DNA of 64,000 nucleotides. It comes from CAZIAK01 sp964537035 (GTDB lineage: Bacteria > Planctomycetota > B15-G4). Of the stretch, positions 15,745 through 24,627 are shown one piece after another (the stretch's first letter is position 1; each line of letters starts with the position of its first letter). The notes beneath the pieces were generated by a model. It made no database searches, was not told where the DNA came from, and worked only from the letters and a program-made list of their open reading frames with translations. The stretch is taken from assembly GCA_964537035.1 (NCBI GenBank), contig CAZIAK010000008.1:1-64000 (forward strand). The letters are read 5' to 3'. The position numbers and the translations under genes are program-made.

Positions 15745-18261
15745 TTACGGAGTGCGCCCCACGATGCCGTTTGTGGCGACGAAGCCCACCGGCCCCGACG
15801 CGTCGGCGAACCAGGCTTGCATGACCAGGTCAGTCCCCGAGGGGATGCCGCCGGGCCAGGTGCTGGCCAGGTTCAGGTTGCCGTTGCCATCGGTGGGCAC
15901 GGGCAGGATGAGACCCGGCGGGTTGATGTCTGGTACCAGCACGCCGCCCTTGAACGGCGCGTTGAGCTGGGTGGCGCCGAAGCAAAGCCACGCCGTGGCC
16001 AGAGGCGCCGCCCCGGTGACCAGCAGCGACACCGGGGAGCTGGGCTGCAGAGTGCCCACACCGGCCATGGCAGGCGTGCCGTTGGTGCTGCCCAAGGCGT
16101 TGCCCAGGTCTGTCCAGGCAGAGCCCATGGTTACCGGGATGTCCACGGAGGCGGCGTTGCCGGCCAGGTCACGGATGACCACCGACAACGTGCCCGGGGT
16201 CATGAACGAGAAGGGCAGGGTGGCGCTGGAAGAGCTGTCCATCCAGATCGCGCCGCTCATCTCATCGTCTTCGCCCAGAAGGAATGACGGCTTGTAGTAC
16301 GACAACAAACCGTCTGTCAGGGGCCCACCTGTCTGGCTCAATGCCTGCACAAAGGTCTCGTTGCCCGCGTCATCCATGCTGGTCGTCTGGGGCATGTTGA
16401 TCAGCACCAGCTGACTCGCCTGCTCCGTACGAATGGTCATGGAAGGGTCGCCCAAGAGCAGATAGGCCCAGGGGTTCTTGTGCCCGGGCCAGTTCGCCCA
16501 GACCGACGCCTCCGCCGCCGCGATGGCCATGCCGTGTGTGGTGATGCCCTGGTCGTACACCACCTTGAACAGCTTCTCGTTGAGGTGGTGGTTCGGCGTG
16601 GTCGACGTGGTGCGCGTGGCCGCGTAGCTGGCGCTGGCTCCCTCGGGGACTTCCATCCACACCTCGGCGATGGAGTCACTGGACGTGCCCCAGCCCCAGT
16701 CGATGTTGCCGTTGGTGCAGGTGATGGCCCAGACGATCGGGTGCACCGGGTTGTTCAACGCGATCACGTCGTTCGAGTGCCAGTTCTCGTCTGCGAGGTT
16801 CCAGCCGGTCCAGGCCGAGGTCGACCCGTGGCCCCGGTAGGCCACCAGGCCCAGCCCGTCGCCGAGCTGACCGGCGGTGACAGCGTTGGTGATCTGTTGG
16901 TTGGTGCCCCCCGTGCCGCCGTATGTGGCCAAGAACGTGGGTGGGTTGCTGTACGACTGCGTCAGCACTTTCGTGTGCGAAGCGGAGTACTTGTCCGGGT
17001 AGTTCTGCTCGTGAGCGACCAGAAGCGCCGTGTGATATCCACCACCGGGGACCGGGTTGATCTGGTAGTCGATGATCTTCTGCAGCTGGGCGGCCAGGTC
17101 AGGTTCATTGTCGATGGACACCCGACCCACGTGGACCTCCTTGCTGCTGTTGATCGTGCCGATGGCGCCGTAGACATCGTCTGTATCGACGCTGTCCCCG
17201 CCCGCCGTCACATTGCCAAGAGGGATGGTCAGGGTGTCGCCCACCAAGAGGCAGAAGTGGTCCATGCCCGGGTCGCCCAGGGCGTACCAGTCGGCGATGA
17301 CCTGGCGAATCGAAGAGACGTCCGGCAGGGCTGTGTCCACGGTGACCTGATAGCCCTGGGATTTCTTCATCTTCACGAAGGGCTCGAGGGTGTCCCACCA
17401 GAAGGGCTGGGCCACGATCAGGTAGCGAGAATGATAGAAGAAGGGCTCGAAGGGATAGGCCTGAACGGCCACCGGCCAGTTGATGTAGAGCGAGTCGAAG
17501 AGCTTGTCCTGTACCTTGGTGATGTTCAGCGGCACCGGAGTCAGGCCTGCGGGATCGAAGGCGTAACGGGACTGCTTGGCAACGATCAGGCGCAGCGAGC
17601 TCGGGTCCCACACCACCGGGTTGCCGGCGACCGAGGCTGCAGCGATGGGACCGATCTGTGGGTTGACCGTCGCGTCGGCTCCCGCCTGGGCAGGCCAGAG
17701 GGCCGTGCCGTTGTAGATGGCGCTGTTGACGGTGAAGACCTCGGCGCTGCCGTCGGGGTCACCGGGCCCCGGATCGCCCGTGGGATCGATCTCTTCGTCC
17801 TCCCCGGGAAGCGGCGCCGGGTAGGGCCGGATGTTGGAGAAGAAGACCTGGGACAAGACGTTCTGTCCATCGAAGTCAACCGTGCTCGCATCGGTGGCCA
17901 TGGCCAGCAGCACCCGGGCCTCTGGCAGCTCGGGCTCGCCAGGTGTGTGCATGGTCTCCAGTCCGGGAAAGTCAAGGCGCTGGTAGGTGTTGCCATCGTC
18001 GCCGACCACGTCTTCGCGCCAGAAACCATGAATCGTGACCGTGTACTCGGTGTGGTTCACGTTCGACTTGCCTGGATCCAGCTGGATCGTGGCAGGCGTG
18101 CCAGGAGTGAAGTTGTCGAACGGCACCCAGGTCGAGGCGCTGCTCTGTGCGCTGGCTGCAAGGCTCGTTCCCCACAGGGCACAGAGCAAGGCGGCTGGGG
18201 CCAGCAGACACCTGCGCGAGAGGTGGGGCGTTGAGGCGAACAGTCGGCTAGCGGGATTCAT
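15745..18261 (-). CDS. Secreted gingipain-like cysteine peptidase (family C25) with shared C-terminal domain
   Basis: ATG at 18261 has a GGAAGA box seven bases upstream and begins a signal peptide ending in SLAASAQ, giving 838 residues. After a beta-rich propeptide-like region comes a C25 catalytic domain: His478 in AYRGHGS and Cys515 in ITCTNGNID match the His-Cys dyad of gingipains in order and spacing, and HFCLLVGD and YLLLGDPSM are typical flanking strands. An Ig-like segment follows, then from about residue 715 the same C-terminal domain as the FG-GAP proteins at 2-10 kb (PFKGGVLVPD, VATNGIVGRTP). It is predicted to be an exported endopeptidase or maturation protease. Specificity is unknown. 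Confidence 0.88.
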   Translation of the reverse strand: MNPASRLFASTPHLSRRCLLAPAALLCALWGTSLAASAQSSASTWVPFDNFTPGTPATIQLDPGKSNVNHTEYTVTIHGFWREDVVGDDGNTYQRLDFPGLETMHTPGEPELPEARVLLAMATDASTVDFDGQNVLSQVFFSNIRPYPAPLPGEDEEIDPTGDPGPGDPDGSAEVFTVNSAIYNGTALWPAQAGADATVNPQIGPIAAASVAGNPVVWDPSSLRLIVAKQSRYAFDPAGLTPVPLNITKVQDKLFDSLYINWPVAVQAYPFEPFFYHSRYLIVAQPFWWDTLEPFVKMKKSQGYQVTVDTALPDVSSIRQVIADWYALGDPGMDHFCLLVGDTLTIPLGNVTAGGDSVDTDDVYGAIGTINSSKEVHVGRVSIDNEPDLAAQLQKIIDYQINPVPGGGYHTALLVAHEQNYPDKYSASHTKVLTQSYSNPPTFLATYGGTGGTNQQITNAVTAGQLGDGLGLVAYRGHGSTSAWTGWNLADENWHSNDVIALNNPVHPIVWAITCTNGNIDWGWGTSSDSIAEVWMEVPEGASASYAATRTTSTTPNHHLNEKLFKVVYDQGITTHGMAIAAAEASVWANWPGHKNPWAYLLLGDPSMTIRTEQASQLVLINMPQTTSMDDAGNETFVQALSQTGGPLTDGLLSYYKPSFLLGEDDEMSGAIWMDSSSSATLPFSFMTPGTLSVVIRDLAGNAASVDIPVTMGSAWTDLGNALGSTNGTPAMAGVGTLQPSSPVSLLVTGAAPLATAWLCFGATQLNAPFKGGVLVPDINPPGLILPVPTDGNGNLNLASTWPGGIPSGTDLVMQAWFADASGPVGFVATNGIVGRTP

Positions 18262-18441
18262 GGCTCGTTCTTCCAGATGGGCGCGCAGCTCAGGCCACGC
18301 ATGGAAACTCCTGTCAAACCCATGAATCAGCAAGGGCAAGCGAGTGTTACCGGCTTTCCGTAGACTCGCCTTCAGGCGCGCCCGACCAGCCCCTTCCCCT
18401 CGACGATCGCTCACCCACCGACCCTCCCCAGAAAGCTGTCC

Positions 18442-20040
18442 GTGGATCTCAACACCATCCTCACCTGGACAGTCGGCGCGAGCTGCGGCTTGCTGGTGCT
18501 GCGCATGGGCCTCTCAGGCCCCACGCGCCCCCTGGGCTGGCTCTCTGTCTCGGGGGGACTGCTGGCGCTTGTGGGCTTGCTCTGGTGGCTCGTCCCTGGG
18601 CGAGCGGGGCTCATCGTCGGCCCCCTCTGGGCGCTGCTCATTCTCTGCCCGATTCTCCTGTCACGGTCCATGACCCTGGCCGTCATGCACAGGCAGTGGA
18701 ATCGGGCGAGAGTCATGGCCAGGGTGCTGTCCGTGCTGCATCCCTTCGACGGACTGCAAGATCAACCCCGGGTCCTGCGCGTCTTGGCCCGTATCGATCA
18801 GGGACGCAGCGACGAGGTGGCTGACGACCTGGCAGAGATGCGCCGGGCCGACACGCCCCTGGCCTGGACGGCCACGGTGATGCAGGCGAAGTCGCACCAG
18901 GCCTGGCCCGAGGTGCTGACCTGGCTGGAGTCCCGGGGCGACAAAGAGCGCTTGCTCAAGCATCCGCCTGTGGTGACCTGCGCGCTCAGGGCCCTGGGCG
19001 AGACGGGTCGGCACGGCGAGATGGTCGAGCTCTTTCGTGCCCATGGAGAGACAGAGACCCTGCGCAAGAGCATCCTGACCCAGGGCTGGATGATCGCCCA
19101 GCTGGGTGCCTTTCTCGGCCGCAGCGACATCCTCGAGGCCATGTTCAGCGGGCCCTTGGGATCCGTGCGGGCAGCCTCGACCGAATACTGGCGGGGCACT
19201 GCCGCGCAGGTCGCCGGCCAAGAGGAAAAAGCTGCGAAACATCTGCGCGCATCCCGCGTCATGGCTCAGGACAGCCTGCTCGCCGAGATCGACAAACGTC
19301 TACACCAGCCCCTTGCACCGATCAGCCCCGAAGACCTGTCAGGCGAACAGCAGGCCTGGGTCGACTCCCTGGCCGAGCGCACCCAGCACGAGCAGCAGTT
19401 CGCCTCCCTGAGCTCAGGCACCAACCGGGGCACACCCGCGACGTGGCTCCTCTGCGCTCTGCTCGGCGCCGTCTTCGTGGTCGAGATGCAGGGGGGCGCC
19501 AACGACGTCGACAACCTGATCGCACTGGGAGCCCTGATCGTCCCCGTCGAACTCACCCCGGGCGAGTGGTGGCGGCGCATCAGCGCGGGCTTCCTGCACT
19601 TCGGTGGCCTGCACCTGGCCATGAACATGGGCGCGCTCCTGCTGCTCGGGCGATGGCTCGAACGATCGGTGGGCACGGCGCGCATGGTCAGCTGTTACCT
19701 GGCGGCGACCCTGGCCTCCATCGGCCTGTTTCCCTTCTTCGCCGGTGCGACTCTCGATCAACCCCAGGTCGTGGTAGGAGCCTCGGGCGGCGTGATGGGA
19801 CTGCTGGGAGCCCTGCTGGGCGTGGCCCTGGTGGGACGAGCGCAAGGCAAGTCGAAGCTCGTGGCCAGCCAGTTCAACGTGCTGCTCATGCTCGTCGTCA
19901 TGCAGGTGCTCTTCGATCACCAGACGCCCATGGTCAGCTCCCTGGCCCACACATTGGGCTTGGGAGCCGGGCTGATCTTCGGGCTGGCGGCGGGAGCGCT
20001 CATGGCCCGGCAAGCAACGCCTCCCCGTACACCTCGCTAG
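18442..20040 (+). CDS. Rhomboid-family intramembrane serine protease with N-terminal helical domain
   Basis: The frame starts with GTG at 18442 and encodes 532 residues. The N-terminus has two or three membrane helices (residues 1-75), then a soluble helical region to about 330 that may contain TPR-like repeats. The C-terminal rhomboid core has HFGGLHLAMNMGALLLLG, GASGGVMGLLGA with catalytic Ser448, and SSLAHTLGLGAG with catalytic His503, spaced as in active rhomboids. It should cleave membrane-embedded substrates, which cannot be named. It is divergent from the C25 peptidase across a 180-nt gap. Confidence 0.87.
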   Translation: MDLNTILTWTVGASCGLLVLRMGLSGPTRPLGWLSVSGGLLALVGLLWWLVPGRAGLIVGPLWALLILCPILLSRSMTLAVMHRQWNRARVMARVLSVLHPFDGLQDQPRVLRVLARIDQGRSDEVADDLAEMRRADTPLAWTATVMQAKSHQAWPEVLTWLESRGDKERLLKHPPVVTCALRALGETGRHGEMVELFRAHGETETLRKSILTQGWMIAQLGAFLGRSDILEAMFSGPLGSVRAASTEYWRGTAAQVAGQEEKAAKHLRASRVMAQDSLLAEIDKRLHQPLAPISPEDLSGEQQAWVDSLAERTQHEQQFASLSSGTNRGTPATWLLCALLGAVFVVEMQGGANDVDNLIALGALIVPVELTPGEWWRRISAGFLHFGGLHLAMNMGALLLLGRWLERSVGTARMVSCYLAATLASIGLFPFFAGATLDQPQVVVGASGGVMGLLGALLGVALVGRAQGKSKLVASQFNVLLMLVVMQVLFDHQTPMVSSLAHTLGLGAGLIFGLAAGALMARQATPPRTPR

Positions 20041-20103
20041 CGGGGGTTTCTCACCTGCGTCGGCCCGGCCATGCCTGGTGAAGAACGGGAGCTGCCCGGC
20101 CGC

Positions 20104-21387
20104 TCAATGCAGCCCGGTCAACCGCCGCCGCAACAGGTCGAGGGCCATGTTCACCGAGCGGCCGCGGATGCCCTCGCGCGAGCCGGGCCACGAGATCATG
20201 CGAGCCACACTCCCCGCGCTGTCTGCGAGCGCGAAGTAGACCGTGCCCACTGGCTTCTCCACCGTGCCGCCCCCGGGTCCTGCGATGCCGGTCACGGCCA
20301 AGGCGACATCGGCACCAGAAGCTCGCAGCTGCCCTTCCGCCATGGCCAGGGCCACGGGCTCGCTCACCGCGCCCCACTGGGCCAGCAGCTCTGCGGGGAC
20401 ACCCAGCAGCGCCTCCTTGACCTCGTTGGCGTAGGTCACGGCGCCCTGTCGAAACACGACCGAGCTTCCGGGAACGTCGGTGAGCGCCCCTGCCAGCAGC
20501 CCACCGGTGCAAGACTCGGCGCAGCTGACGGTGCGGCCTTGTTCCGTGAGCAGCGACACGCAGCGCTCGGCCAGGCTCTCCTTGCGGCGGCTGTAGACCG
20601 CATCGCCCAGACGGCTGGCGGCCTCGTCGGCGGCAGCGTCCATGGCAGCGGCGTGCTCACCCCGCACGGTGATCGACATGCTCCCCAGTGAGACCGTGAT
20701 GCCCACCCTGCAGCCAGCGCGGGACGGGTCCATCAGGTCGCCCAGGCGATGGCCGGCTTCGCTCTCCGAGAGGCCGGCGGCCTGCAATCGTCGCGGGGGC
20801 TGCAGCTCGCCCTGACCGATGACATCGTCGAACAACGCCACGGCCATGGCTTTCATCTCGGACGGCACGCCGGGCATCACCGCAACGGACTGCTGTTCGA
20901 CCTGCACCATGAAGCCAGGTGCGGTGCCTCGTGGGTTGCTCAGCACCCGCGCACCCACGGGCATCTCGGCCTGCCGTCGCGCACCAGGAGTCAGCACCCG
21001 GCCCTTGAGCCGAGCGACCTGCTCATCGATCAGCTCGGGACGTTCTTCGAGCGCCAGACCGAACGCGGACGCCACCCCATCGCGGGTCAGGTCGTCGGCC
21101 GTGGGGCCCAGTCCACCGGTGATGAGGATCAGATCGCCGTCGTCGCGAGCCCTGTGCAGCACCCGTGCGATCTCGTCGATGCGATCACCCGTGGTCGCTT
21201 GCGCCACCACGCGATGGCCGCGCTCGGCACAGAGGGTCGCCAGCCACTGGGCATTGGTGTCGACGATGTCGCCAGCCAGCAGCTCGTCGCCAATGGAGAG
21301 CAGCACCACGTTGCGAGCCGCACCAGGGCTCGCCCCCCCCCCTTCGGCCGGCTGAGCGTCGGCCGGTGGCTGCGCCCCACCCACCAC
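20104..21387 (-). CDS. cinA: CinA-family protein (nicotinamide-nucleotide amidohydrolase)
   Basis: At 427 residues the protein has both CinA parts. The N-terminal molybdopterin-binding-like (COG1058) domain shows LLSIGDELLAGDIVDTN and ITGGLGPTADDLTRD, and may act as an ADP-ribose pyrophosphatase. The C-terminal amidohydrolase domain shows VSCAESCTGGLLAGALTDVPG and VTGIAGPGGG, and deamidates nicotinamide mononucleotide during NAD salvage. It follows ychF after two bases, so the two are probably co-transcribed. The GTG at 21387 gives a short proline/glycine-rich leader before the domain; a slightly later start is possible. Confidence 0.93.
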   Translation of the reverse strand: MVGGAQPPADAQPAEGGGASPGAARNVVLLSIGDELLAGDIVDTNAQWLATLCAERGHRVVAQATTGDRIDEIARVLHRARDDGDLILITGGLGPTADDLTRDGVASAFGLALEERPELIDEQVARLKGRVLTPGARRQAEMPVGARVLSNPRGTAPGFMVQVEQQSVAVMPGVPSEMKAMAVALFDDVIGQGELQPPRRLQAAGLSESEAGHRLGDLMDPSRAGCRVGITVSLGSMSITVRGEHAAAMDAAADEAASRLGDAVYSRRKESLAERCVSLLTEQGRTVSCAESCTGGLLAGALTDVPGSSVVFRQGAVTYANEVKEALLGVPAELLAQWGAVSEPVALAMAEGQLRASGADVALAVTGIAGPGGGTVEKPVGTVYFALADSAGSVARMISWPGSREGIRGRSVNMALDLLRRRLTGLH

Positions 21388-21389
21388 GG

Positions 21390-22484
21390 TCAGCGTCCCA
21401 CGAGAAAATGGGCCACGTCGCCGTCCGCCATGACGTACTCCTTGCCCTCGCTGCGCAGGCGCCCGGCGGCACGAATGGCCGCCTCGCTGCCCAGCTCGGC
21501 GAGGTCGTCCACCTGGTACACCTCGGCGCGGATGAACTGCTTCTGGAAGTCGGTGTGGATCACACCCGCCGCCACCGGAGCCACATCACCCTTGCGGATG
21601 GTCCAGGCCCTGATCTCCTTGGGGCCCGCGGTGAAGAACGTCTGCAGACCCAGCAGGTCGAAGGCGGCCACGGCCAGGCGTTCGAGGCCCGCTGCGGGGA
21701 GGCCCAGATCTTCGAGAAACTCGGCCCGATCGCCGGTGTCCATCTCGGCCAGCTCGTTCTCGATCTGGGCGCTGAGCACGATCACGCCGGCGCCGTGGGA
21801 AGCGGCGTGCTCTTGCAAGGCGACCACCGCCGGGTCCTTGCCGTCCACGTCGTCTTCGCTGACGTTGGCCACGTACAGGATCGGCTTCATGGTCAGCAGA
21901 AACAGACGGTGCAGGGCCTCGAGTTCACGTTCGTTCCAGCTCGTGGCGCGCATGAGCTGGCCTCCTTCGAGCCAGGCCTGGGCCCGCTCGAACACCGCCA
22001 GCTCTTCCTTGGCGGCCTTGTCCTGGCTGCGGGCCTTCTTGGCCGTCTTGTTCAGGGCCTTCTCGACGGTGTCGAGGTCGGCCATGCACAGCTCCATCTC
22101 GATCACGCCGGCGTCACCCACCGGGTCGATCTTGCCGGCCACGTGCACCACGTCAGGGTCTTCGAAGCAGCGCACCACATGGATGATCGCCTGAGTCTCG
22201 CGAATGTTGCCCAAGAACTTGTTGCCCAGGCCCTCGCCGCGGCTCGCGCCGGCCACCAGCCCGGCGATGTCCACCAGCTCAAGGGTGGCGGGGATGACCT
22301 TCTCGGTCTCGATGATCTTCTGGATCGTCGTGAGCCGGGCATCAGGTACAGGGACCATGCCCACGTTGGGCTCGATCGTGCAGAACGGATAGTTGGCCGC
22401 CTCGGCACCTGCCGCGGTGATGGCGTTGAAGAGCGTCGACTTGCCGACGTTGGGAAGGCCGACGATGCCGCAGGCGAGACTCAC
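21390..22484 (-). CDS. ychF: Ribosome-binding ATPase YchF (Obg family, OLA1 type)
   Basis: The 364-residue product carries the G1 motif GLPNVGKSTLFNAIT, the switch region NYPFCTIEPNVG, DIAGLV and a C-terminal TGS domain ending in KEYVMADGDVAHFLVGR. The NKxD-like motif is NVSED, the variant linked to ATP preference in this family. YchF binds ribosomes and takes part in stress responses. Length and motifs are fully normal. It sits between tatC and cinA on the same strand with short gaps, suggesting a small operon. Confidence 0.96.
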   Translation of the reverse strand: MSLACGIVGLPNVGKSTLFNAITAAGAEAANYPFCTIEPNVGMVPVPDARLTTIQKIIETEKVIPATLELVDIAGLVAGASRGEGLGNKFLGNIRETQAIIHVVRCFEDPDVVHVAGKIDPVGDAGVIEMELCMADLDTVEKALNKTAKKARSQDKAAKEELAVFERAQAWLEGGQLMRATSWNERELEALHRLFLLTMKPILYVANVSEDDVDGKDPAVVALQEHAASHGAGVIVLSAQIENELAEMDTGDRAEFLEDLGLPAAGLERLAVAAFDLLGLQTFFTAGPKEIRAWTIRKGDVAPVAAGVIHTDFQKQFIRAEVYQVDDLAELGSEAAIRAAGRLRSEGKEYVMADGDVAHFLVGR

Positions 22485-22526
22485 GAGACAGAACTCCGTT
22501 GGGTACCAGGCAGGACGATGGGCCTG

Positions 22527-23297
22527 CTAGAGGATGGCTTTGTCCCGGGCGGCTTGAGCGCGCCGGGCGAGGATCAGACCGAGCTCGTACAAGATCACCA
22601 TGGGACCGGCGACGAGCATCTGGGTGATGGGATCGGGCGGCGTCATGATCGCCGCGAAGATCAACATGCACAGGATGGCGATCCTGCGCGACGAAGCCAG
22701 GGTCGCCACGTCGACCAGGCCGGAGCGCACGATCAACCACATCAGGATCGGCAGCTCGAAGACCACGCCCAGCAACAGGGTCAGGGTCAGCAGCAGGCTC
22801 AAGTACTCCTGCAGCGTCACCTGGGCGTGGGCGAGCTCTGCGGGGATCCAGGTCAGCAGGATCGGCAGGGCCAGGGGCAAGACCATCCAGTAGCCGAAGG
22901 ACAGACCGGCCCCGAAGAGGCCGATGGCCGCGGGAAAGGCCTTGAAGACCGCCTTGCGCTCGTGCGCATGAAGACCGACGCCGACGAAGCGCCAGACCTC
23001 GTACAAGAGATACGGGCCACCCACCAGCACGGCGAAGGCCATGGCCACCTTCATGGAGAACAGGAACGCCTCGGTGGGCTTGATGAAGCCGAGACGTCCC
23101 GGATCTCCCAGGCCATCGGCCACCATGGACTCTCGCGCCATGGTCCAGGGCTTGACCATGATCGTGGCGAAGAAATCATCCATGAACATGCCCACGGCGA
23201 ACAGGGCCACCAGCACCAGACCGCTGCGCAGCACGCAGCCCCGCAGCTCCTCAAGGTGCCGGCGCAGGGGCATGCGGGAGTCGTCGTTGGTCTTCAT
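22527..23297 (-). CDS. tatC: Sec-independent protein translocase subunit TatC
   Basis: The 256-residue polytopic inner-membrane protein opens with MPLRRHLEELRGCVLRS, the conserved HLxELRxR region, and has six hydrophobic segments, with FxxPTEAFLF-like IKPTEAFLFSMKVA and a late PPDPITQMLVAGPM motif. TatC recognises twin-arginine signal peptides and forms the folded-protein export core. No tatA/B gene is next to it, so the partner must be elsewhere. The 241 nt upstream hold no gene that I can support. Confidence 0.95.
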   Translation of the reverse strand: MKTNDDSRMPLRRHLEELRGCVLRSGLVLVALFAVGMFMDDFFATIMVKPWTMARESMVADGLGDPGRLGFIKPTEAFLFSMKVAMAFAVLVGGPYLLYEVWRFVGVGLHAHERKAVFKAFPAAIGLFGAGLSFGYWMVLPLALPILLTWIPAELAHAQVTLQEYLSLLLTLTLLLGVVFELPILMWLIVRSGLVDVATLASSRRIAILCMLIFAAIMTPPDPITQMLVAGPMVILYELGLILARRAQAARDKAIL

Positions 23298-23538
23298 GGG
23301 ACGCCGTGAAGTGGTCGGTCAGTGCTGCGCCCGGAGGTCGCGCCAGCCGGGCCGAGGGTGAGTCTCAGCGCCTGACCCGCAAGGCCATCCGTCACAGAGC
23401 GGCATACTCACGAATCGCGACCCGGAGGGCAATGCCAGCGCCCACCCCCGCCGCTCCCCACGCCCCCTGTTCTCTCGCCACGACTCTCCCGCCCCGCGGC
23501 GACCCGCCCACGCCACGGCCTGCGGGGGGCATCCCGGC

Positions 23539-24252
23539 TCAGACGGGCCGAAACGCCCCCGCCCGGTCGAGTCTGACGGCCAGGGGCTGGGCATCCACCC
23601 GGGCGCAGTGATCGAGATCGCCACCCAGGCCCACCTCCAGCAGCTTGCGTCCGGAGAGGCTGCGGCCCAGCAGGCCCTTGAGGTCGTGCTTCCAGGCGTC
23701 GAACAGGGCCGCGGCGACCCTGGCTCCATCACCGGGGGACGCCGCCCCGAGCAGGGCCAGGCTGCCAGCGATGCAGCCCGCCGCCGCCACGTCGTCCGCG
23801 GCCATCTCACCGCCACTGCCGGCGCAGACCAGCAGCACCTCGTCGGCGCCACTGTCCACCAGCGCCCGTGCGGTGGCCTCGGCGTTCACGAAAGCTGCGG
23901 CCCACACCGCCCGCCCCCCCAGGCAGCGGCGCACGGCCTGGGTGCCGTTGGTGGTGGTCAGCACCACGGGGCGGCCGGCGCAGCGTTGCTCCGTGAAGTC
24001 CCCCGGAGAGTTGCCCAGATCGAAACCCTCGGGAGGCAGCCCCCCCCGCTCACCCGCGAGTAGAGCCCCCGTGGCTGCAGCCAGACCCCGAGCCTCCTCC
24101 ACGTCACCCACAGGAGTCACCCCTTCGCAGCCAGCAGCAAGGGCAGAGACCACCGTGGTCGTGGCTCGAACCACGTCGATGACCACGGCGCTCACCTCAG
24201 CGCCGAGCTTCGCAGGCACAAGGTCCTGGATCAGAGCCACCTCAACGTGCAT
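23539..24252 (-). CDS. comB: 2-phosphosulfolactate phosphatase family protein (ComB)
   Basis: A GGAGG box six bases before ATG at 24252 supports this start (GTG at 24255 is one codon upstream). The 237-residue product has AVVIDVVRATTTVVSALAAG, GERGG, FDLGNSP, VLTTTNGTQAV and CAGSGGEMAADDVAAAG, the ordered motifs of the ComB family. These enzymes remove phosphate from 2-phosphosulfolactate in coenzyme M synthesis in archaea. Bacterial members are common and their true substrate is often unproved. It is cytoplasmic. No other sulfolactate or coenzyme M gene is nearby, so the role is uncertain. Confidence 0.85.
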   Translation of the reverse strand: MHVEVALIQDLVPAKLGAEVSAVVIDVVRATTTVVSALAAGCEGVTPVGDVEEARGLAAATGALLAGERGGLPPEGFDLGNSPGDFTEQRCAGRPVVLTTTNGTQAVRRCLGGRAVWAAAFVNAEATARALVDSGADEVLLVCAGSGGEMAADDVAAAGCIAGSLALLGAASPGDGARVAAALFDAWKHDLKGLLGRSLSGRKLLEVGLGGDLDHCARVDAQPLAVRLDRAGAFRPV

Positions 24253-24316
24253 CACCGCCCTCCAGATCTACTCTGCATCTCACCCCCATCTCGAAGCCAG
24301 AGCACGCTCTGCCCCC

Positions 24317-24485
24317 GGAAGGCCACAGTCGCCTCTCTCCACGGACGAGGTCGTCCCTGTTTCTCGCCAAGGGGGGGCTGGAGCGAGTTCACGAGGCAAA
24401 GCCTCGTTGTCTGAGCGCCACGGCCCCCCTTGGTGAGAAACAGGGACGGCCGGAGCACCCCAGAAAGGCGATCTGTAGCGCTGAC
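24317..24485. repeat. Dispersed palindromic element, copy A
   Basis: First of three related elements (others near 43.1 and 57.8 kb). The arms CCCTGTTTCTCGCCAAGGGG and CCCCTTGGTGAGAAACAGGG pair over about 27 bases, with the differences from the other copies producing G-U wobbles rather than mismatches. The loop region contains a nested GAGGC-AAA-GCCTC hairpin. It occupies most of the 375-base gap between comB and the gene ending at 24628. It does not look coding: the short open frames across it follow the palindrome. Confidence 0.8.
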
Positions 24486-24495
24486 CAGAGACACG

Positions 24496-24529
24496 ACGAC
24501 CCGCGGCACCAAGCGGCGTCGCGGGTCGT
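24496..24529 (-). terminator. Perfect 10-bp hairpin downstream of the BRCT-like gene
   Basis: ACGACCCGCG (24496-24505) pairs exactly with CGCGGGTCGT (24520-24529) around a 14-base loop. It lies about 100 bases after the stop of the minus-strand gene at 24628, so it could end that transcript. There is no T tract on the minus strand, so factor-dependent or processing roles remain possible. Confidence 0.45.
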
Positions 24530-24627
24530 TGCAGGGCTGTGATCACACCCGAGTCGGAGGGAGTCAGCTCGCTGCCGCAGCAGCAAGCCCGCTCCGGACC
24601 CACCAGGCCAACCGGGGCCTGAGGAAC

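Noticed and set aside
16480..18234. Long plus-strand open frame opposite the C25 peptidase gene
   Set aside because: It is the high-GC shadow of the peptidase gene: low-complexity, rich in Arg, Val and Gly, without family motifs, while the minus-strand frame has a signal peptide and catalytic residues.
21165..23309. 714-codon plus-strand open frame across cinA, ychF and tatC
   Set aside because: It is antisense to three well-recognised genes and has a His/Gln/Asp-rich composition typical of third-position bias.
23298..23538. Possible tatA gene between comB and tatC
   Set aside because: No frame with a start, a short membrane helix and an amphipathic helix could be found in this gap.
24360..24440. 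Short open frames with similar peptides in all three palindromic elements
   Set aside because: The similarity reflects the repeated DNA; the frames differ in starts and ends, and the changes keep base pairing rather than codons.
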